DNA of 64,000 bases from Pseudomonas koreensis. GTDB taxonomy: Bacteria > Pseudomonadota > Gammaproteobacteria > Pseudomonadales > Pseudomonadaceae. Location of the stretch: positions 868,001 to 932,000 of the forward strand of contig NZ_JAAQYM010000001.1 of the NCBI RefSeq assembly GCF_012986595.1, in the 5' to 3' direction. The stretch's first letter is position 1, and every line of letters starts with the position of its first letter. Below, piece by piece: positions 40,029-50,860 of the stretch. A program made the translations under genes and the position numbers. The notes under the pieces are model-generated. The model did not search any database. It worked only from the letters and a program-made list of their open reading frames with translations, and was not told where the DNA came from.

Positions 40029-43000
40029 TTAAAAAGGCTTGTCGAAGGTGATTTTCGGCTCTTTCCACGGGCCTTTGACGGTGTACTTGACGCTGGCGAA
40101 GCGGGCCACGCGGTCACCGATCAGCTTGTCGATCAGGAACAACGCCCCGCCGACCGCCGGTGCACCGACGATCAACGCAGCAATCGGCAGGTTGTTGGTC
40201 ACCGGCAAGGTCACCAGCAATTTCGCGTCGACCTGATCACGCACCAGGTCCAGCGTACCGTTGAGTTCAATGTTGCTCGACGGCCCGGTCAGGCGGATCG
40301 GCTCGCGGGTGTCGTACACACCGGCGTTGGCCACCAGCAGACCCTTGACCCGGTCATAGCTCAAACCTTTGCCGAACAAGTCGGAGAAATCCAGACGCAG
40401 ACGGCGACCAATGGAGTTGAAGTTGAGCAGACCGAACACCCGCAATGCCTGCGCGCCGCCGTCCACTTCGACGAACTGACCTTTATTGAGCGAGGCATCC
40501 AGCGTGCCGGAGAAGCGCTTGGTCGCCAGCCATGCCGGCGAGCCTGGCCAGCGGCCATCGACGTCCATGTGGAATTCTTCGCTGGTCACACTCGGCGCAA
40601 AGCCCCAGCCCTTGAGCACGTCGGCGAGGTTCTTGCCACTGATGCGGCCCTTGAACCAACTATTGGTCGACCCCGGCGCACCTTCCCAGCCGCCATTGCC
40701 CTGCAACAGGATGCCCTTGAGGCCCATGTCGAGGTTGTTCAGGGCGATGCCTTTGCCCGTCGGACGCACCTTCAACGACCAGCCGCCAACCAGATCCTGG
40801 CCCAGGAACAACTGGTTGATGGTGATATCCAGCGCAGGAATCTTCGTCGGGTCGACGGACGCCAGCGGATCGGGCGCATTCTCGTCGGCCTGCACCGTCG
40901 GATCCGGCGCCGGCAGCCGCACGTATTGCAGGTTGACCGCGATCGGTGCGCCCTTGGCATCGGGCAGGCTGGCCGAACCCTTGGCCTGCTGGCTGTCGAG
41001 CGACAGATTCCACGCCCATGGCTTGCGATTGACCTGCACGGCGGCCTGATCGAGCGTGGTGCCGAATGCGGTGAGCTTGCCCACCTTGAAATCAGCACTG
41101 TTGAGCAGTTGCTTGGCGCTGCCACCCGGATCGTTGCCGGCGTATTTGTTGACCAGATCCTGCCAAGGCGCGACGTCCAGCTCTGACAGTACACCGCGGA
41201 TGCGCAGGCCCTTGGCGTCCGGCATGAGTGCGTCGCCGGTACCGAGGAACAGCTCACCGCGACCCTCGGCGATATTGCCCGGTGGCGCAGCGAAGGTGAA
41301 ACTGGCCAACTGATCGTAGCTGACCCAGAAGCGCCGTTCCGGGCCTTGCAGAGTCATGCGGAACACCGTGTCACGGCCCTGTTCGGCCGGCATGCCGAAC
41401 GGCGCCGGCAGGTCCACCGCCACGCCTTTCATGCTGGAACTGACCGTCAGCTGACTGTTGGTGCCGTCCAGGTTGACCTGCAGTTGATACGGAATGGTCC
41501 CGGACACCGGCAATGACTGGCTCACACCCAGCCAGTCGGTGAGTTTCTTGACCTCGACCTGCCCGGAAGCCGCGACCCGTGTCTTGAGCTTGTTCGGGCT
41601 GCCATCGGCGAAAATCTGTGCGGTCACCGGCTTATCGAATGCCCTGGCGGAGATGTTCTGTCCACTCAGGCCCTTGGCGCTGTCGAAGCGGAAATCGCCC
41701 TTGAGCTGGCTCAGTTCCAGTTTCGGTTCGGCCAGTTTCAGCCGCGCATTGGCGGTTTTGAAATCGACGAGAATCTTCGGCAGATCGCCCTTTTCCAGCG
41801 GAATGTCGAGTTTGACCTTGCCCTGCAGATCACCCTCGCCTTCCCAACCAGCGAAGGTTTCGCCGGTGCCGATCGGCGCAGTCTGCAAAATCTTCAGGCC
41901 ATCGCCCAACCCGCCAGCAAACCCGCCGTCGAGGAGCAGATGCGTAGGCTGCCCGGCCGGCACATGGGGAATGTTGACGAAAACGTCGCTGACCTGGGTG
42001 TCGAGCAATTGGCCCTTATCAGCCACGATACGCACGCCACTGTCCTCGATGAACACGTCACCACTGACCTTGCTCACGTGCGGCCAGCCCGGCTGGAACG
42101 CCAGCTCGGCGTCATGCACCTTGAAAAACAGGCTGATGCTGCGATCAGCATCCTTGGCGTTTTTGCTCAGCGACCCCTGGTACTGGAAGAAGCCTTGGTC
42201 CACGGCCCCCTTGAGGATCGCCGTGCGCAGCCACTCGTCGAGGGCCGGGCTCAAGACTTCGGGCAGGTACTTGGCGGTGTAGCGACCGTCGCCATCGACC
42301 AGACCGACGCGCAGGTCCATGTAGTCTTCCTGGGTATGGTCGAAGTGCAGGCGAATCAGGAAGTCGCCGGCAATCTTGCCCTCTTCGCCCAGCACCTTCA
42401 GGTACGGCGCAATCAGGGTGAAACCGTCCTTGTCGAGCTTCCAGGTCAGCCGCGCGTTAGCCTGAATGTATTGCCATGGCTTGGCGAAGATCGGGTCGAG
42501 GTGCAGGACAAAATCCTTGCTGTCCAGGCGCAACTCGCCACCGTCGAGGTTGCCGCTGAGGCTGCCACTGACGTTTCGCGCCGCCGGAGCACCGTGATAG
42601 GCATCGAACCCGACTTGATCCAGATTGGCCGCGAAACCGAATTTCGAGCCGTCGGTGGCGTTGGGACGGAAATCCAGCAGCACGTTGCGCAGGCCACCCG
42701 TCACTTTCAGGTGATCAACAACGGTGGCGAAGCTTTCCGGCAACGGCCCCAGCGCATTGAGCAACGGGGTGATCGGCGTCAGATCGAGGCGGTCAGCCTG
42801 TAAATGCCAGAGTTCTTCGACTTTATCGGTGGCCGCTGTCTGCTTGATCTGTACGTGAGATTCCCAGCGGGTTTCGCCGAAATTCATCGCCAGCGAGTCG
42901 AGGGTGACAATCGCGCCGTCATCGTCGCGCTGGTAGTAGCCGTTGAGCGCCAGATTATCGATCTGGATCGGCTTGCGCTCGGCGTAGGCGCCGGTCAGGT

Positions 43001-43832
43001 GTGGCGCGTTCAAACGAAGGGCGGCGCTCTGCAGGGCACCGTCGTTCCAGTTCACCCAGAGTTCGCCACCGGCCTTGATCTCGGAAAAATTCCACTGCTG
43101 AGTCAAGCGCTCGGGCAGCCACTTCGACCAGTCGCTTTGCGGCAGGCTGACGTAGCCCTCCACGGCGCTGTCTGGTAACTGAGTGGGGCGAATCCGCGTA
43201 CGCAGGCTCATGGCCACCGGCTGCCCGTCGGGCAAGGTCAAACGCGCGTCGAGACGCTGCCGGCTGGCACCGGTTTTCAGGTTGATGCCAACATACGTGA
43301 AGGTCATCGGCGCGTGATCCAGCGGCTGCACGGTCACCTGACTGTCGAGCACCGACAGTTGCTGAATCATTTGTGAACGGTTGAACAGTTGCTCGGGATC
43401 CAGCGGCTGATCGTTCTGCACCGGCAGGCCTTCCAGCGCCCAAGTGCCGTCCTGTGCTTCCTTGACACTGATCTTCAGGCCGTTCAATTCCAGATGGGCA
43501 ATACGCACTTCACGTGCCAGCAGGCTGGCCCAGAGATCCGGCACAGCGCGCACCCGATCCAGACGCAAGGCATTGGCGCCGTCGCCGACCATCACGTCAT
43601 GGGCCAGCAGGATCGGTGCAAATCCGCTCCAGTTACCTTCCAGTTCGCCGATCTGCAGCGGCATGCCAAGGGCTGCACTGGCCTTGTCTTCGATCTCGGT
43701 GCGGTACTCCGCCACCAGTGGCGTCAGTTCCCGACCGAGGCTGACGTACAACGCCATCAACACCAGAACCAACGCGCACAGGCCCAGCCCCAAGCGGGTG
43801 AGTACGGCCAAAATGCGTGTCAGACGCTCCAT
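40029..43832 (-). CDS. yhdP: YhdP family AsmA-like protein
   Basis: A 1267-residue protein with one N-terminal TM helix (LTRLGLGLCALVLVLMALYVSLG) and a very long periplasmic repeat-groove beta structure (DUF3971 and AsmA-like C-terminal block). YhdP with TamB and YdbH moves phospholipids from inner to outer membrane. The C-terminus contains LDASLNKGQFVEVDGGAQALRVFGLLNFNSIGRRLRLDFSDLFGKGLSYD, the best conserved block, and ends with a short hydrophobic region (NLPIAALIVGAPAVGGALFLIDKL) and PKITFDKPF. It is full length. It is preceded by rng in the same direction. Confidence 0.92.
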   Translation of the reverse strand: MERLTRILAVLTRLGLGLCALVLVLMALYVSLGRELTPLVAEYRTEIEDKASAALGMPLQIGELEGNWSGFAPILLAHDVMVGDGANALRLDRVRAVPDLWASLLAREVRIAHLELNGLKISVKEAQDGTWALEGLPVQNDQPLDPEQLFNRSQMIQQLSVLDSQVTVQPLDHAPMTFTYVGINLKTGASRQRLDARLTLPDGQPVAMSLRTRIRPTQLPDSAVEGYVSLPQSDWSKWLPERLTQQWNFSEIKAGGELWVNWNDGALQSAALRLNAPHLTGAYAERKPIQIDNLALNGYYQRDDDGAIVTLDSLAMNFGETRWESHVQIKQTAATDKVEELWHLQADRLDLTPITPLLNALGPLPESFATVVDHLKVTGGLRNVLLDFRPNATDGSKFGFAANLDQVGFDAYHGAPAARNVSGSLSGNLDGGELRLDSKDFVLHLDPIFAKPWQYIQANARLTWKLDKDGFTLIAPYLKVLGEEGKIAGDFLIRLHFDHTQEDYMDLRVGLVDGDGRYTAKYLPEVLSPALDEWLRTAILKGAVDQGFFQYQGSLSKNAKDADRSISLFFKVHDAELAFQPGWPHVSKVSGDVFIEDSGVRIVADKGQLLDTQVSDVFVNIPHVPAGQPTHLLLDGGFAGGLGDGLKILQTAPIGTGETFAGWEGEGDLQGKVKLDIPLEKGDLPKILVDFKTANARLKLAEPKLELSQLKGDFRFDSAKGLSGQNISARAFDKPVTAQIFADGSPNKLKTRVAASGQVEVKKLTDWLGVSQSLPVSGTIPYQLQVNLDGTNSQLTVSSSMKGVAVDLPAPFGMPAEQGRDTVFRMTLQGPERRFWVSYDQLASFTFAAPPGNIAEGRGELFLGTGDALMPDAKGLRIRGVLSELDVAPWQDLVNKYAGNDPGGSAKQLLNSADFKVGKLTAFGTTLDQAAVQVNRKPWAWNLSLDSQQAKGSASLPDAKGAPIAVNLQYVRLPAPDPTVQADENAPDPLASVDPTKIPALDITINQLFLGQDLVGGWSLKVRPTGKGIALNNLDMGLKGILLQGNGGWEGAPGSTNSWFKGRISGKNLADVLKGWGFAPSVTSEEFHMDVDGRWPGSPAWLATKRFSGTLDASLNKGQFVEVDGGAQALRVFGLLNFNSIGRRLRLDFSDLFGKGLSYDRVKGLLVANAGVYDTREPIRLTGPSSNIELNGTLDLVRDQVDAKLLVTLPVTNNLPIAALIVGAPAVGGALFLIDKLIGDRVARFASVKYTVKGPWKEPKITFDKPF

Positions 43833-43907
43833 GTCAGTTGGCTCCCATGGCGAAAAAACTGCGAAAAGCTGAGGCCAGCCGTTGTGGATTAAATGTGCCG
43901 CAGGGGT

Positions 43908-45365
43908 TCAGAGCAGCACCACGTCATATTGTTCCTGGGAATACATGGTTTCGACCTGAAAGCGTATGGTCCGACCGATAAACCCTTCAAGCTCGGCGAC
44001 GTTACCGGATTCTTCATCGAGCAAGCGGTCCACCACTTTCTGGTTGGCCAAGACCCGGTAGCCCTCGGCCTGATAGGCACGGGCTTCGCGCAGAATCTCG
44101 CGGAAGATCTCGTAACAGATGGTTTCCGGAGTCTTCAGTTTGCCGCGCCCCTGGCAACTGCTGCACGGCTCGCACAGCACCTGTTCGAGGCTTTCGCGGG
44201 TGCGCTTGCGGGTCATCTGCACCAGGCCCAGCTCGGTGATGCCGATGATGTTGGTCTTGGCGTGATCACGCTCCAGCTGTTTTTCCAGGGTGCGCAGCAC
44301 CTGACGCTGGTGCTCTTCATCTTCCATGTCGATGAAGTCGATGATGATGATCCCGCCCAGATTGCGCAGGCGCAGTTGGCGGGCAATGGCGGTGGCGGCT
44401 TCGAGGTTGGTCTTGAAGATGGTTTCTTCGAGATTGCGATGCCCGACGAACGCCCCGGTGTTGACGTCGATGGTGGTCATGGCTTCCGCCGGATCGACCA
44501 CCAGGTAACCGCCGGACTTCAGTGGCACCTTGCGCTCGAGGGCTTTCTGGATTTCGTCTTCGACGCCATACAGGTCGAAAATCGGTCGTTCGCCCGGATA
44601 GTGTTCCAGACGATCAGCGATTTCCGGCATCAGTTCGGCGACGAACTGCGTGGTTTTCTGAAAGGTTTCCCGGGAATCGATGCGGATTTTCTCGATCTTC
44701 GGGCTGACCAGATCGCGCAGGGTGCGCAGGGCCAGGCCGAGGTCTTCGTAAATCACACTCGGCGCGCCAATGGTCTGAATCTGCGCGTTGATCTGATCCC
44801 ACAGGCGCCGCAGGTAGCGGATGTCCATGAGGATTTCATCGGCCCCGGCACCTTCGGCCGCGGTACGCAGGATGAAGCCACCGGCCTCTTTGATCCCTTC
44901 CTTGGCCACGCAGTCGCTGACCACCTGCTTGAGGCGATCACGTTCGGCTTCGTCTTCGATCTTCAGGGAAATGCCGACGTGAGCCGTGCGCGGCATGTAC
45001 ACCAGATAGCGCGACGGGATCGACAGCTGTGTGGTCAAGCGCGCGCCTTTGGAGCCGATCGGGTCCTTGGTGACTTGCACCACCAGGCTCTGGCCTTCGT
45101 GCACCAGTGAGCTGATGCTCTCCACCGCTGGCCCTTCGCGCAGGGAAATTTCCGAGGCGTGAATGAATGCGGCGCGATCCAGGCCAATGTCGACGAACGC
45201 CGCCTGCATGCCCGGGAGCACGCGCACGATCTTGCCTTTATAGATGTTGCCGACGATCCCGCGTTTTTGCGTGCGCTCGACATGGACTTCTTGCAGCACA
45301 CCGTTTTCGACCACCGCCACACGCGATTCCATCGGCGTGATGTTGATCAGAATCTCTTCACTCAT
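43908..45365 (-). CDS. rng: Ribonuclease G
   Basis: A 485-residue RNase E/G family endonuclease that matures 16S rRNA 5' ends and cleaves mRNA. An N-terminal S1 domain (GNIYKGKIVRVLPGMQAAFVDIG) is followed by the RNase H-like/DNase I-like catalytic core with DVNTG and IIDFIDM supplying the Mg2+-binding Asp residues, and a Zn-link region CEPCSSCQGRGKLKTPETI. The length without a scaffold domain is that of RNase G. ATG 45365 begins MSEEILINITPMESRVAVVENG, the family start. Confidence 0.95.
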   Translation of the reverse strand: MSEEILINITPMESRVAVVENGVLQEVHVERTQKRGIVGNIYKGKIVRVLPGMQAAFVDIGLDRAAFIHASEISLREGPAVESISSLVHEGQSLVVQVTKDPIGSKGARLTTQLSIPSRYLVYMPRTAHVGISLKIEDEAERDRLKQVVSDCVAKEGIKEAGGFILRTAAEGAGADEILMDIRYLRRLWDQINAQIQTIGAPSVIYEDLGLALRTLRDLVSPKIEKIRIDSRETFQKTTQFVAELMPEIADRLEHYPGERPIFDLYGVEDEIQKALERKVPLKSGGYLVVDPAEAMTTIDVNTGAFVGHRNLEETIFKTNLEAATAIARQLRLRNLGGIIIIDFIDMEDEEHQRQVLRTLEKQLERDHAKTNIIGITELGLVQMTRKRTRESLEQVLCEPCSSCQGRGKLKTPETICYEIFREILREARAYQAEGYRVLANQKVVDRLLDEESGNVAELEGFIGRTIRFQVETMYSQEQYDVVLL

Positions 45366-45423
45366 GGCAGGATCTCGTTCAGGCATGTTCACGATAATGG
45401 CCGCATCTTGATTCGTACGACGC

Positions 45424-46020
45424 TCATTGCGCGTGCAGGTGTTGCCAACAGGGTATGCCGAAATGGCCCAACAGTTCTGCGGTTTCGCAAACCGGCAGCC
45501 CGACCACGGCCGAATAGCTGCCGTTGAGGCCCGCGACAAACACCGCGCCCAGGCCCTGAATGCCGTAACCGCCGGCCTTGTCCCGGGGCTCGCCGCTGGC
45601 CCAGTAGGCGGCGGCTTCGTCGCGGCTGATCGGGCGGAACCGCACCAGACTGCGCACCACTCGCGACTCACAGCGCGCGCCTTCGAGCACGGCGATGGCC
45701 GTCAGCACTTCATGCTCCTTGCCGGACAACATCATCAGCATGGCGCATGCATCGGCTTCGTCCACCGGCTTGCCGAGAATTTTGCCGTCGAGCACCACGG
45801 CGGTGTCCGCCCCCAGCACGCAAAACGCCGCGTCGGACGCGAGCGAACGGCGACCGGCCTCGGCCTTGCCGCGCGCCAGGCGCTCGACATAGGCCGAAGG
45901 CGATTCTTCGGGTAGCGGGGTTTCATCGATGTCCGCACTGATGGCGGAGAATGGCACGCCGATCTGCGTGAGCAATTCACGTCGACGCGGTGATCCAGAG
46001 GCAAGGTACAGCGGCTTCAT
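45424..46020 (-). CDS. maf: Maf-family nucleoside triphosphate pyrophosphatase (YhdE type)
   Basis: A 198-residue Maf protein hydrolysing dTTP/UTP or modified nucleotides. Signatures are [43 protein letters not shown] and [21 protein letters not shown]. The YhdE branch (dTTP/UTP) is supported by the sequence around GADTAVV and by the mreBCD-maf-rng order. ATG 46020 is the family start. Confidence 0.94.
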   Translation of the reverse strand: MKPLYLASGSPRRRELLTQIGVPFSAISADIDETPLPEESPSAYVERLARGKAEAGRRSLASDAAFCVLGADTAVVLDGKILGKPVDEADACAMLMMLSGKEHEVLTAIAVLEGARCESRVVRSLVRFRPISRDEAAAYWASGEPRDKAGGYGIQGLGAVFVAGLNGSYSAVVGLPVCETAELLGHFGIPCWQHLHAQ

Positions 46021-46057
46021 CAAAACATCTCCCTGTTCAGTGCCCAGCCTTACCGGA

Positions 46058-46549
46058 TCAGTTGATTTTGTAGCGGCGGCGCAGTCCACGCAAAGCGAAG
46101 CTGATCCACGGCCAGAGCAAGGCGCTGGTCAAGGCCGGCAGCACCAGGGCCAGGGTTGGCTGACGGTTGCCGGTCAGGGCGCTGAGCCACAGTTGAACCA
46201 GTTGCGCGAGGCCGAAGATCACCAGGATCACCAGACATTGCTGCCACATCGGGAACATCCGCAGGCGTTGCTGCAGAGACAGCACCAGGAAGGTGATCAG
46301 CGTCAGGATCAAGGCGTTCTGCCCCAGCAAGGTGCCGTACAGCACGTCCTCGGCCAGCCCCAGGCAAAACGCCGTGACCATGCCGACGGTTTGCGGCAGG
46401 GCCAGGGCCCAGAACGCGAGGAGCAGCGCCAGCCACAGCGGGCGCAGGATTTCCATGAATTGCGGCATCGGCGACACGCTGAGCAGCAGACCAATGAGAA
46501 ACGTCAGCCAGACCATCCAGCCGTTATGGGAAGCGGTAGCCCCAACCAT
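46058..46549 (-). CDS. mreD: Rod shape-determining protein MreD
   Basis: A 163-residue integral membrane protein with about five TM helices (for example [63 protein letters not shown]). [13 protein letters not shown] is the MreD signature. It is part of the elongasome linking MreB to peptidoglycan synthases. The start overlaps the mreC stop by one base. Confidence 0.94.
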   Translation of the reverse strand: MVGATASHNGWMVWLTFLIGLLLSVSPMPQFMEILRPLWLALLLAFWALALPQTVGMVTAFCLGLAEDVLYGTLLGQNALILTLITFLVLSLQQRLRMFPMWQQCLVILVIFGLAQLVQLWLSALTGNRQPTLALVLPALTSALLWPWISFALRGLRRRYKIN

Positions 46550-47703
46550 TATTCTTGTCTCCCGGTGTTGGCCGGCGTGGTGACAGGCGGTTTGGCCGCC
46601 GGTCGAGTCGCTGGCTGGGATGCCGCAGGCCTGCTGTTCGCAGGTGTAGCTGCAGGTGGTTTGGCAGTCGCAGGCGGTTTGCTGGCGGCCGGTTTGGCCG
46701 GCGTGACGCTGGCTGCCGGAGCAGCTGCCGCGGTAGGCGCCGCCGCCGCCGCCGCTGCCGCTGCCGCTGCTGCGGGCGGCGTCACGGCCTTCGGCACCGT
46801 AGCCGGAATCACCGGACCACCGCCCTGCGCATCAAGATTTTCCTGGGCTTGCGCCGCATCGTTGGCGCGCTCTTCGGCGGTGCGATTGTCACTGAACACC
46901 AGCAGCAGATAACGGCTGCGGTTCAGTGCAGCGGTCGGCACGGCGCGGACAATCGCAAAAGGCTGGCCGGAGTCGTGGATGACTTCCTTGACCGTCGCCA
47001 CCGGGTAACCGGCCGGGAAGCGCTGACCGAGACCGGAGCTGACCAGCAGATCGCCTTCCTTGATGTCCGCGGTATCGGCGACGTGGCGCAGTTCCAGGCG
47101 TTCCGGGTTGCCGGTGCCGCTGGCAATCGCTCGCAGACCGTTGCGGTTCACCTGCACCGGAATGCTGTGAGTGGTGTCGGTCAGCAGCAGCACCCGGGAG
47201 GTATACGGCATCAACTCGACCACCTGACCCATCAGGCCACGCGCATCAAGCACCGGCTGACCGAGCACCACGCCGTCGCGCTCACCTTTATTGATGATGA
47301 TGCGATGGGTGAAGGGATTGGGGTCCATGCCGATCAGCTCGGCCACTTCGACCTTTTCGTTGACCAGTGCGGAGGAATTGAGCAACTCGCGCAGCCGAAC
47401 GTTCTGCTCGGTGAGGGCGGCAAGCTTTTGCATGCGACCCTGCAACAGCAGGTTTTCGGTCTTGAGTTTTTCGTTTTCGGCGACAAGCTCGGTGCGACTG
47501 CCGAACTGACTGGCAACACCTTCCCACAACCGTCCGGGCAGGTCAGTGATCCAGTAGGCATCCATCAGCACCAGCGACGCTTGTTTGCGCGCAGGCTTGA
47601 GCAGGTCAAAGCGGGCATCGACCACCATCAGCGCGATCGATAGCACGGCCAGCACCAACAGGCGCACGCCCAGCGAAGGGCCCTTGGCGAAAAGCGGTTT
47701 AAT
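46549..47703 (-). CDS. mreC: Rod shape-determining protein MreC (probable AUU start)
   Basis: A 384-residue periplasmic scaffold protein of the elongasome, linking MreB to PBP2/RodA. One TM helix (VRLLVLAVLSIALMVVDARF), a coiled coil (LVAENEKLKTENLLLQGRMQKLAALTEQNVRLREL) and two beta-barrels (residues about 120-280) are followed by an Ala/Pro-rich tail of about 90 residues with a run of roughly 12 Ala. Residues KPLFAKGPSLG upstream of the only canonical start (GTG 47667) match the conserved MreC N-terminus (KPIFSRGPSL in E. coli). The frame reaches them only from ATT 47703, which has GGAGGAG six bases upstream. The start was therefore placed there. Confidence 0.88.
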   Translation of the reverse strand: MKPLFAKGPSLGVRLLVLAVLSIALMVVDARFDLLKPARKQASLVLMDAYWITDLPGRLWEGVASQFGSRTELVAENEKLKTENLLLQGRMQKLAALTEQNVRLRELLNSSALVNEKVEVAELIGMDPNPFTHRIIINKGERDGVVLGQPVLDARGLMGQVVELMPYTSRVLLLTDTTHSIPVQVNRNGLRAIASGTGNPERLELRHVADTADIKEGDLLVSSGLGQRFPAGYPVATVKEVIHDSGQPFAIVRAVPTAALNRSRYLLLVFSDNRTAEERANDAAQAQENLDAQGGGPVIPATVPKAVTPPAAAAAAAAAAAAPTAAAAPAASVTPAKPAASKPPATAKPPAATPANSRPAASQPATRPAAKPPVTTPANTGRQE

Positions 47704-47788
47704 AAGCCGCTCCTCCCAGGCAAATGTTCTGTTTATTCATACGGCATCAAACCGGCCTGGATGAAGACTGACAGAAGATAAACGCCAA

Positions 47789-47814
47789 CAGGCAGCACTG
47801 CAAAGTGCTGCCTG
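47789..47814 (-). terminator. Hairpin between mreB and mreC (attenuator candidate)
   Basis: A perfect stem CAGGCAGCACT / AGTGCTGCCTG with loop GCAA lies 32 bases beyond the mreB stop. No strong T-run follows on the minus strand, so partial termination or mRNA end protection, giving more MreB than MreCD, is inferred. Confidence 0.55.
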
Positions 47815-47845
47815 CGCGCTCACCCACGTATTGCAAACCAGCGAG

Positions 47846-48895
<1,050 letters not shown>

Positions 48896-49094
48896 CTAGG
48901 CAACGCGTGGGTAAAAAAGTGCGGCAAACTCTAACAACGACAGGGATTTTGGGCAAGGCGCCAATATGTTAAATTGGCCGCTTTTCTGTGCACCAAGCCC
49001 CACAATCGCGGCCTTATGACCGTAGAAGTGCGGTAGTGTTCCGACAATCTAACACACGGACGCCGTCCGTTCTGTTTTCCACTGGAGAATCCCG

Positions 49095-49382
49095 ATGGCG
49101 CTAGAACGCTCCGACGTGGAAAAAATCGCTCATCTGGCCTGTCTTGGCCTGAATGATGCCGATCTTCCGCACATTACTTCCGCCCTCAACAGCATTCTCG
49201 GGCTGGTCGACGAAATGCAGGCCGTCGATACCGACGGTATCGAGCCTTTGGCCCACCCGCTGGAAGCCAGTCAGCGCCTGCGCGCCGACGTCGTGACCGA
49301 GACCAATCATCGCGAGGCCTATCAGTCCATCGCACCAGCGGTCGAAAACGGCCTGTATCTGGTTCCGAAAGTCATCGACTAA
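49095..49382 (+). CDS. gatC: Glu-tRNA(Gln)/Asp-tRNA(Asn) amidotransferase subunit C
   Basis: A 95-residue GatC, the linker peptide wrapped around GatA that stabilises the GatCAB complex. [57 protein letters not shown] is typical. It is first of gatCAB; TGGAGA precedes the ATG. The complex corrects misacylated Glu-tRNA(Gln) and/or Asp-tRNA(Asn). Confidence 0.95.
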   Translation: MALERSDVEKIAHLACLGLNDADLPHITSALNSILGLVDEMQAVDTDGIEPLAHPLEASQRLRADVVTETNHREAYQSIAPAVENGLYLVPKVID

Positions 49383-49398
49383 AGGGAAAGAGCTTGCA

Positions 49399-50850
49399 AT
49401 GCATCAAATGACTCTGGCCGAGATCGCCCGCGGTCTCGCCGATAAAAAGTTTTCCTCCGAAGAGCTGACCAAAGTCCTGCTGGCGCGTATCACCCAGCTC
49501 GATCCGCAGCTCAACAGTTTCATCAGCCTCACCGAAGAGCTGGCGCTTGAGCAGGCGAAAGCCGCCGACGCGCGTCGGGCCAACGGTGAGAGCGGCGCCC
49601 TGCTCGGCGCGCCGATCGCCCACAAGGACCTGTTCTGCACCCAGGGCATCCGCACCAGCTGCGGCTCGAAGATGCTCGACAACTTCAAGGCCCCGTACGA
49701 CGCCACCGTGGTCGCGAAACTGGCCGCTGCCGGCGCCGTGACCCTGGGCAAGACCAACATGGACGAATTCGCCATGGGTTCGGCCAACGAGTCGAGCTGG
49801 TATGGCGCGGTGAAAAACCCGTGGAACCTGGAACACGTGCCGGGCGGTTCGTCCGGGGGTTCTGCGGCGGCAGTCGCTGCTCGTCTGTTGCCAGCGGCCA
49901 CGGCCACTGACACCGGCGGTTCGATCCGTCAGCCAGCCGCGTTCACCAACCTGACTGGCCTGAAGCCGACCTACGGTCGTGTTTCGCGCTGGGGCATGAT
50001 CGCTTACGCTTCCAGCCTCGATCAGGGTGGCCCGCTGGCACGCACGGCCGAAGACTGCGCAATTTTGTTGCAAGGTATGGCCGGGTTCGACCAGAACGAC
50101 TCCACCAGCATCGATGAGCCGGTGCCGGATTACTCCGCCAGCCTCGGCGACTCGCTGCAAGGCCTGCGCATCGGCGTGCCGAAGGAATACTTCAGCGCCG
50201 GTCTCGACCCGCGTATTGCCGAGCTGATCCAGAACAGCATCAAAGAGCTGCAGAAGCTCGGTGCCGTGATCAAGGAAATCAGCCTGCCGAACATGCAGCA
50301 CGCCATCCCTGCGTACTACGTGATCGCGCCGGCAGAAGCGTCCTCGAACCTGTCGCGTTTCGACGGCGTGCGTTTCGGCCATCGCTGCGAGAACCCGGAA
50401 AACCTGATCGACCTGTACAAGCGCTCCCGTGGCGAAGGCTTCGGCCCTGAAGTACAGCGCCGGATCATGGTCGGTGCCTACGCGCTGTCCGCCGGTTACT
50501 ACGACGCCTACTACCTGAAAGCGCAGAAGATCCGTCGCTTGGTGAAAAACGACTTCATGGCGGCTTTTAATGAAGTCGACATCATCCTTGGCCCGACCAC
50601 GCCGAACCCGGCCTGGAAGCTCGGCGCCAAGAACAGCGACCCGGTCGCTGCCTATCTGGAAGACGTCTACACCATCACCGCCAACCTCGCGGGCCTGCCG
50701 GGCCTGTCGATGCCGGCCGGTTTTGTCGACGGTCTGCCGGTTGGCGTGCAGTTGCTCGCGCCGTATTTCCAGGAAGGCCGTTTGCTCAACGTTGCGCACC
50801 AGTATCAGTTGAACACTGACTGGCACACCCGCACCCCAACCGGCTTCTGA
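49399..50850 (+). CDS. gatA: Glu-tRNA(Gln)/Asp-tRNA(Asn) amidotransferase subunit A
   Basis: A 483-residue amidase-signature enzyme releasing ammonia from glutamine for GatB. The Ser-cisSer-Lys triad is in [14 protein letters not shown] (Lys), [14 protein letters not shown] (cis-Ser) and [12 protein letters not shown] (nucleophile Ser). Length fits GatA. It is 16 bases after gatC and 10 before gatB. Confidence 0.96.
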   Translation: MHQMTLAEIARGLADKKFSSEELTKVLLARITQLDPQLNSFISLTEELALEQAKAADARRANGESGALLGAPIAHKDLFCTQGIRTSCGSKMLDNFKAPYDATVVAKLAAAGAVTLGKTNMDEFAMGSANESSWYGAVKNPWNLEHVPGGSSGGSAAAVAARLLPAATATDTGGSIRQPAAFTNLTGLKPTYGRVSRWGMIAYASSLDQGGPLARTAEDCAILLQGMAGFDQNDSTSIDEPVPDYSASLGDSLQGLRIGVPKEYFSAGLDPRIAELIQNSIKELQKLGAVIKEISLPNMQHAIPAYYVIAPAEASSNLSRFDGVRFGHRCENPENLIDLYKRSRGEGFGPEVQRRIMVGAYALSAGYYDAYYLKAQKIRRLVKNDFMAAFNEVDIILGPTTPNPAWKLGAKNSDPVAAYLEDVYTITANLAGLPGLSMPAGFVDGLPVGVQLLAPYFQEGRLLNVAHQYQLNTDWHTRTPTGF

Positions 50851-50860
50851 GGAGACACAC

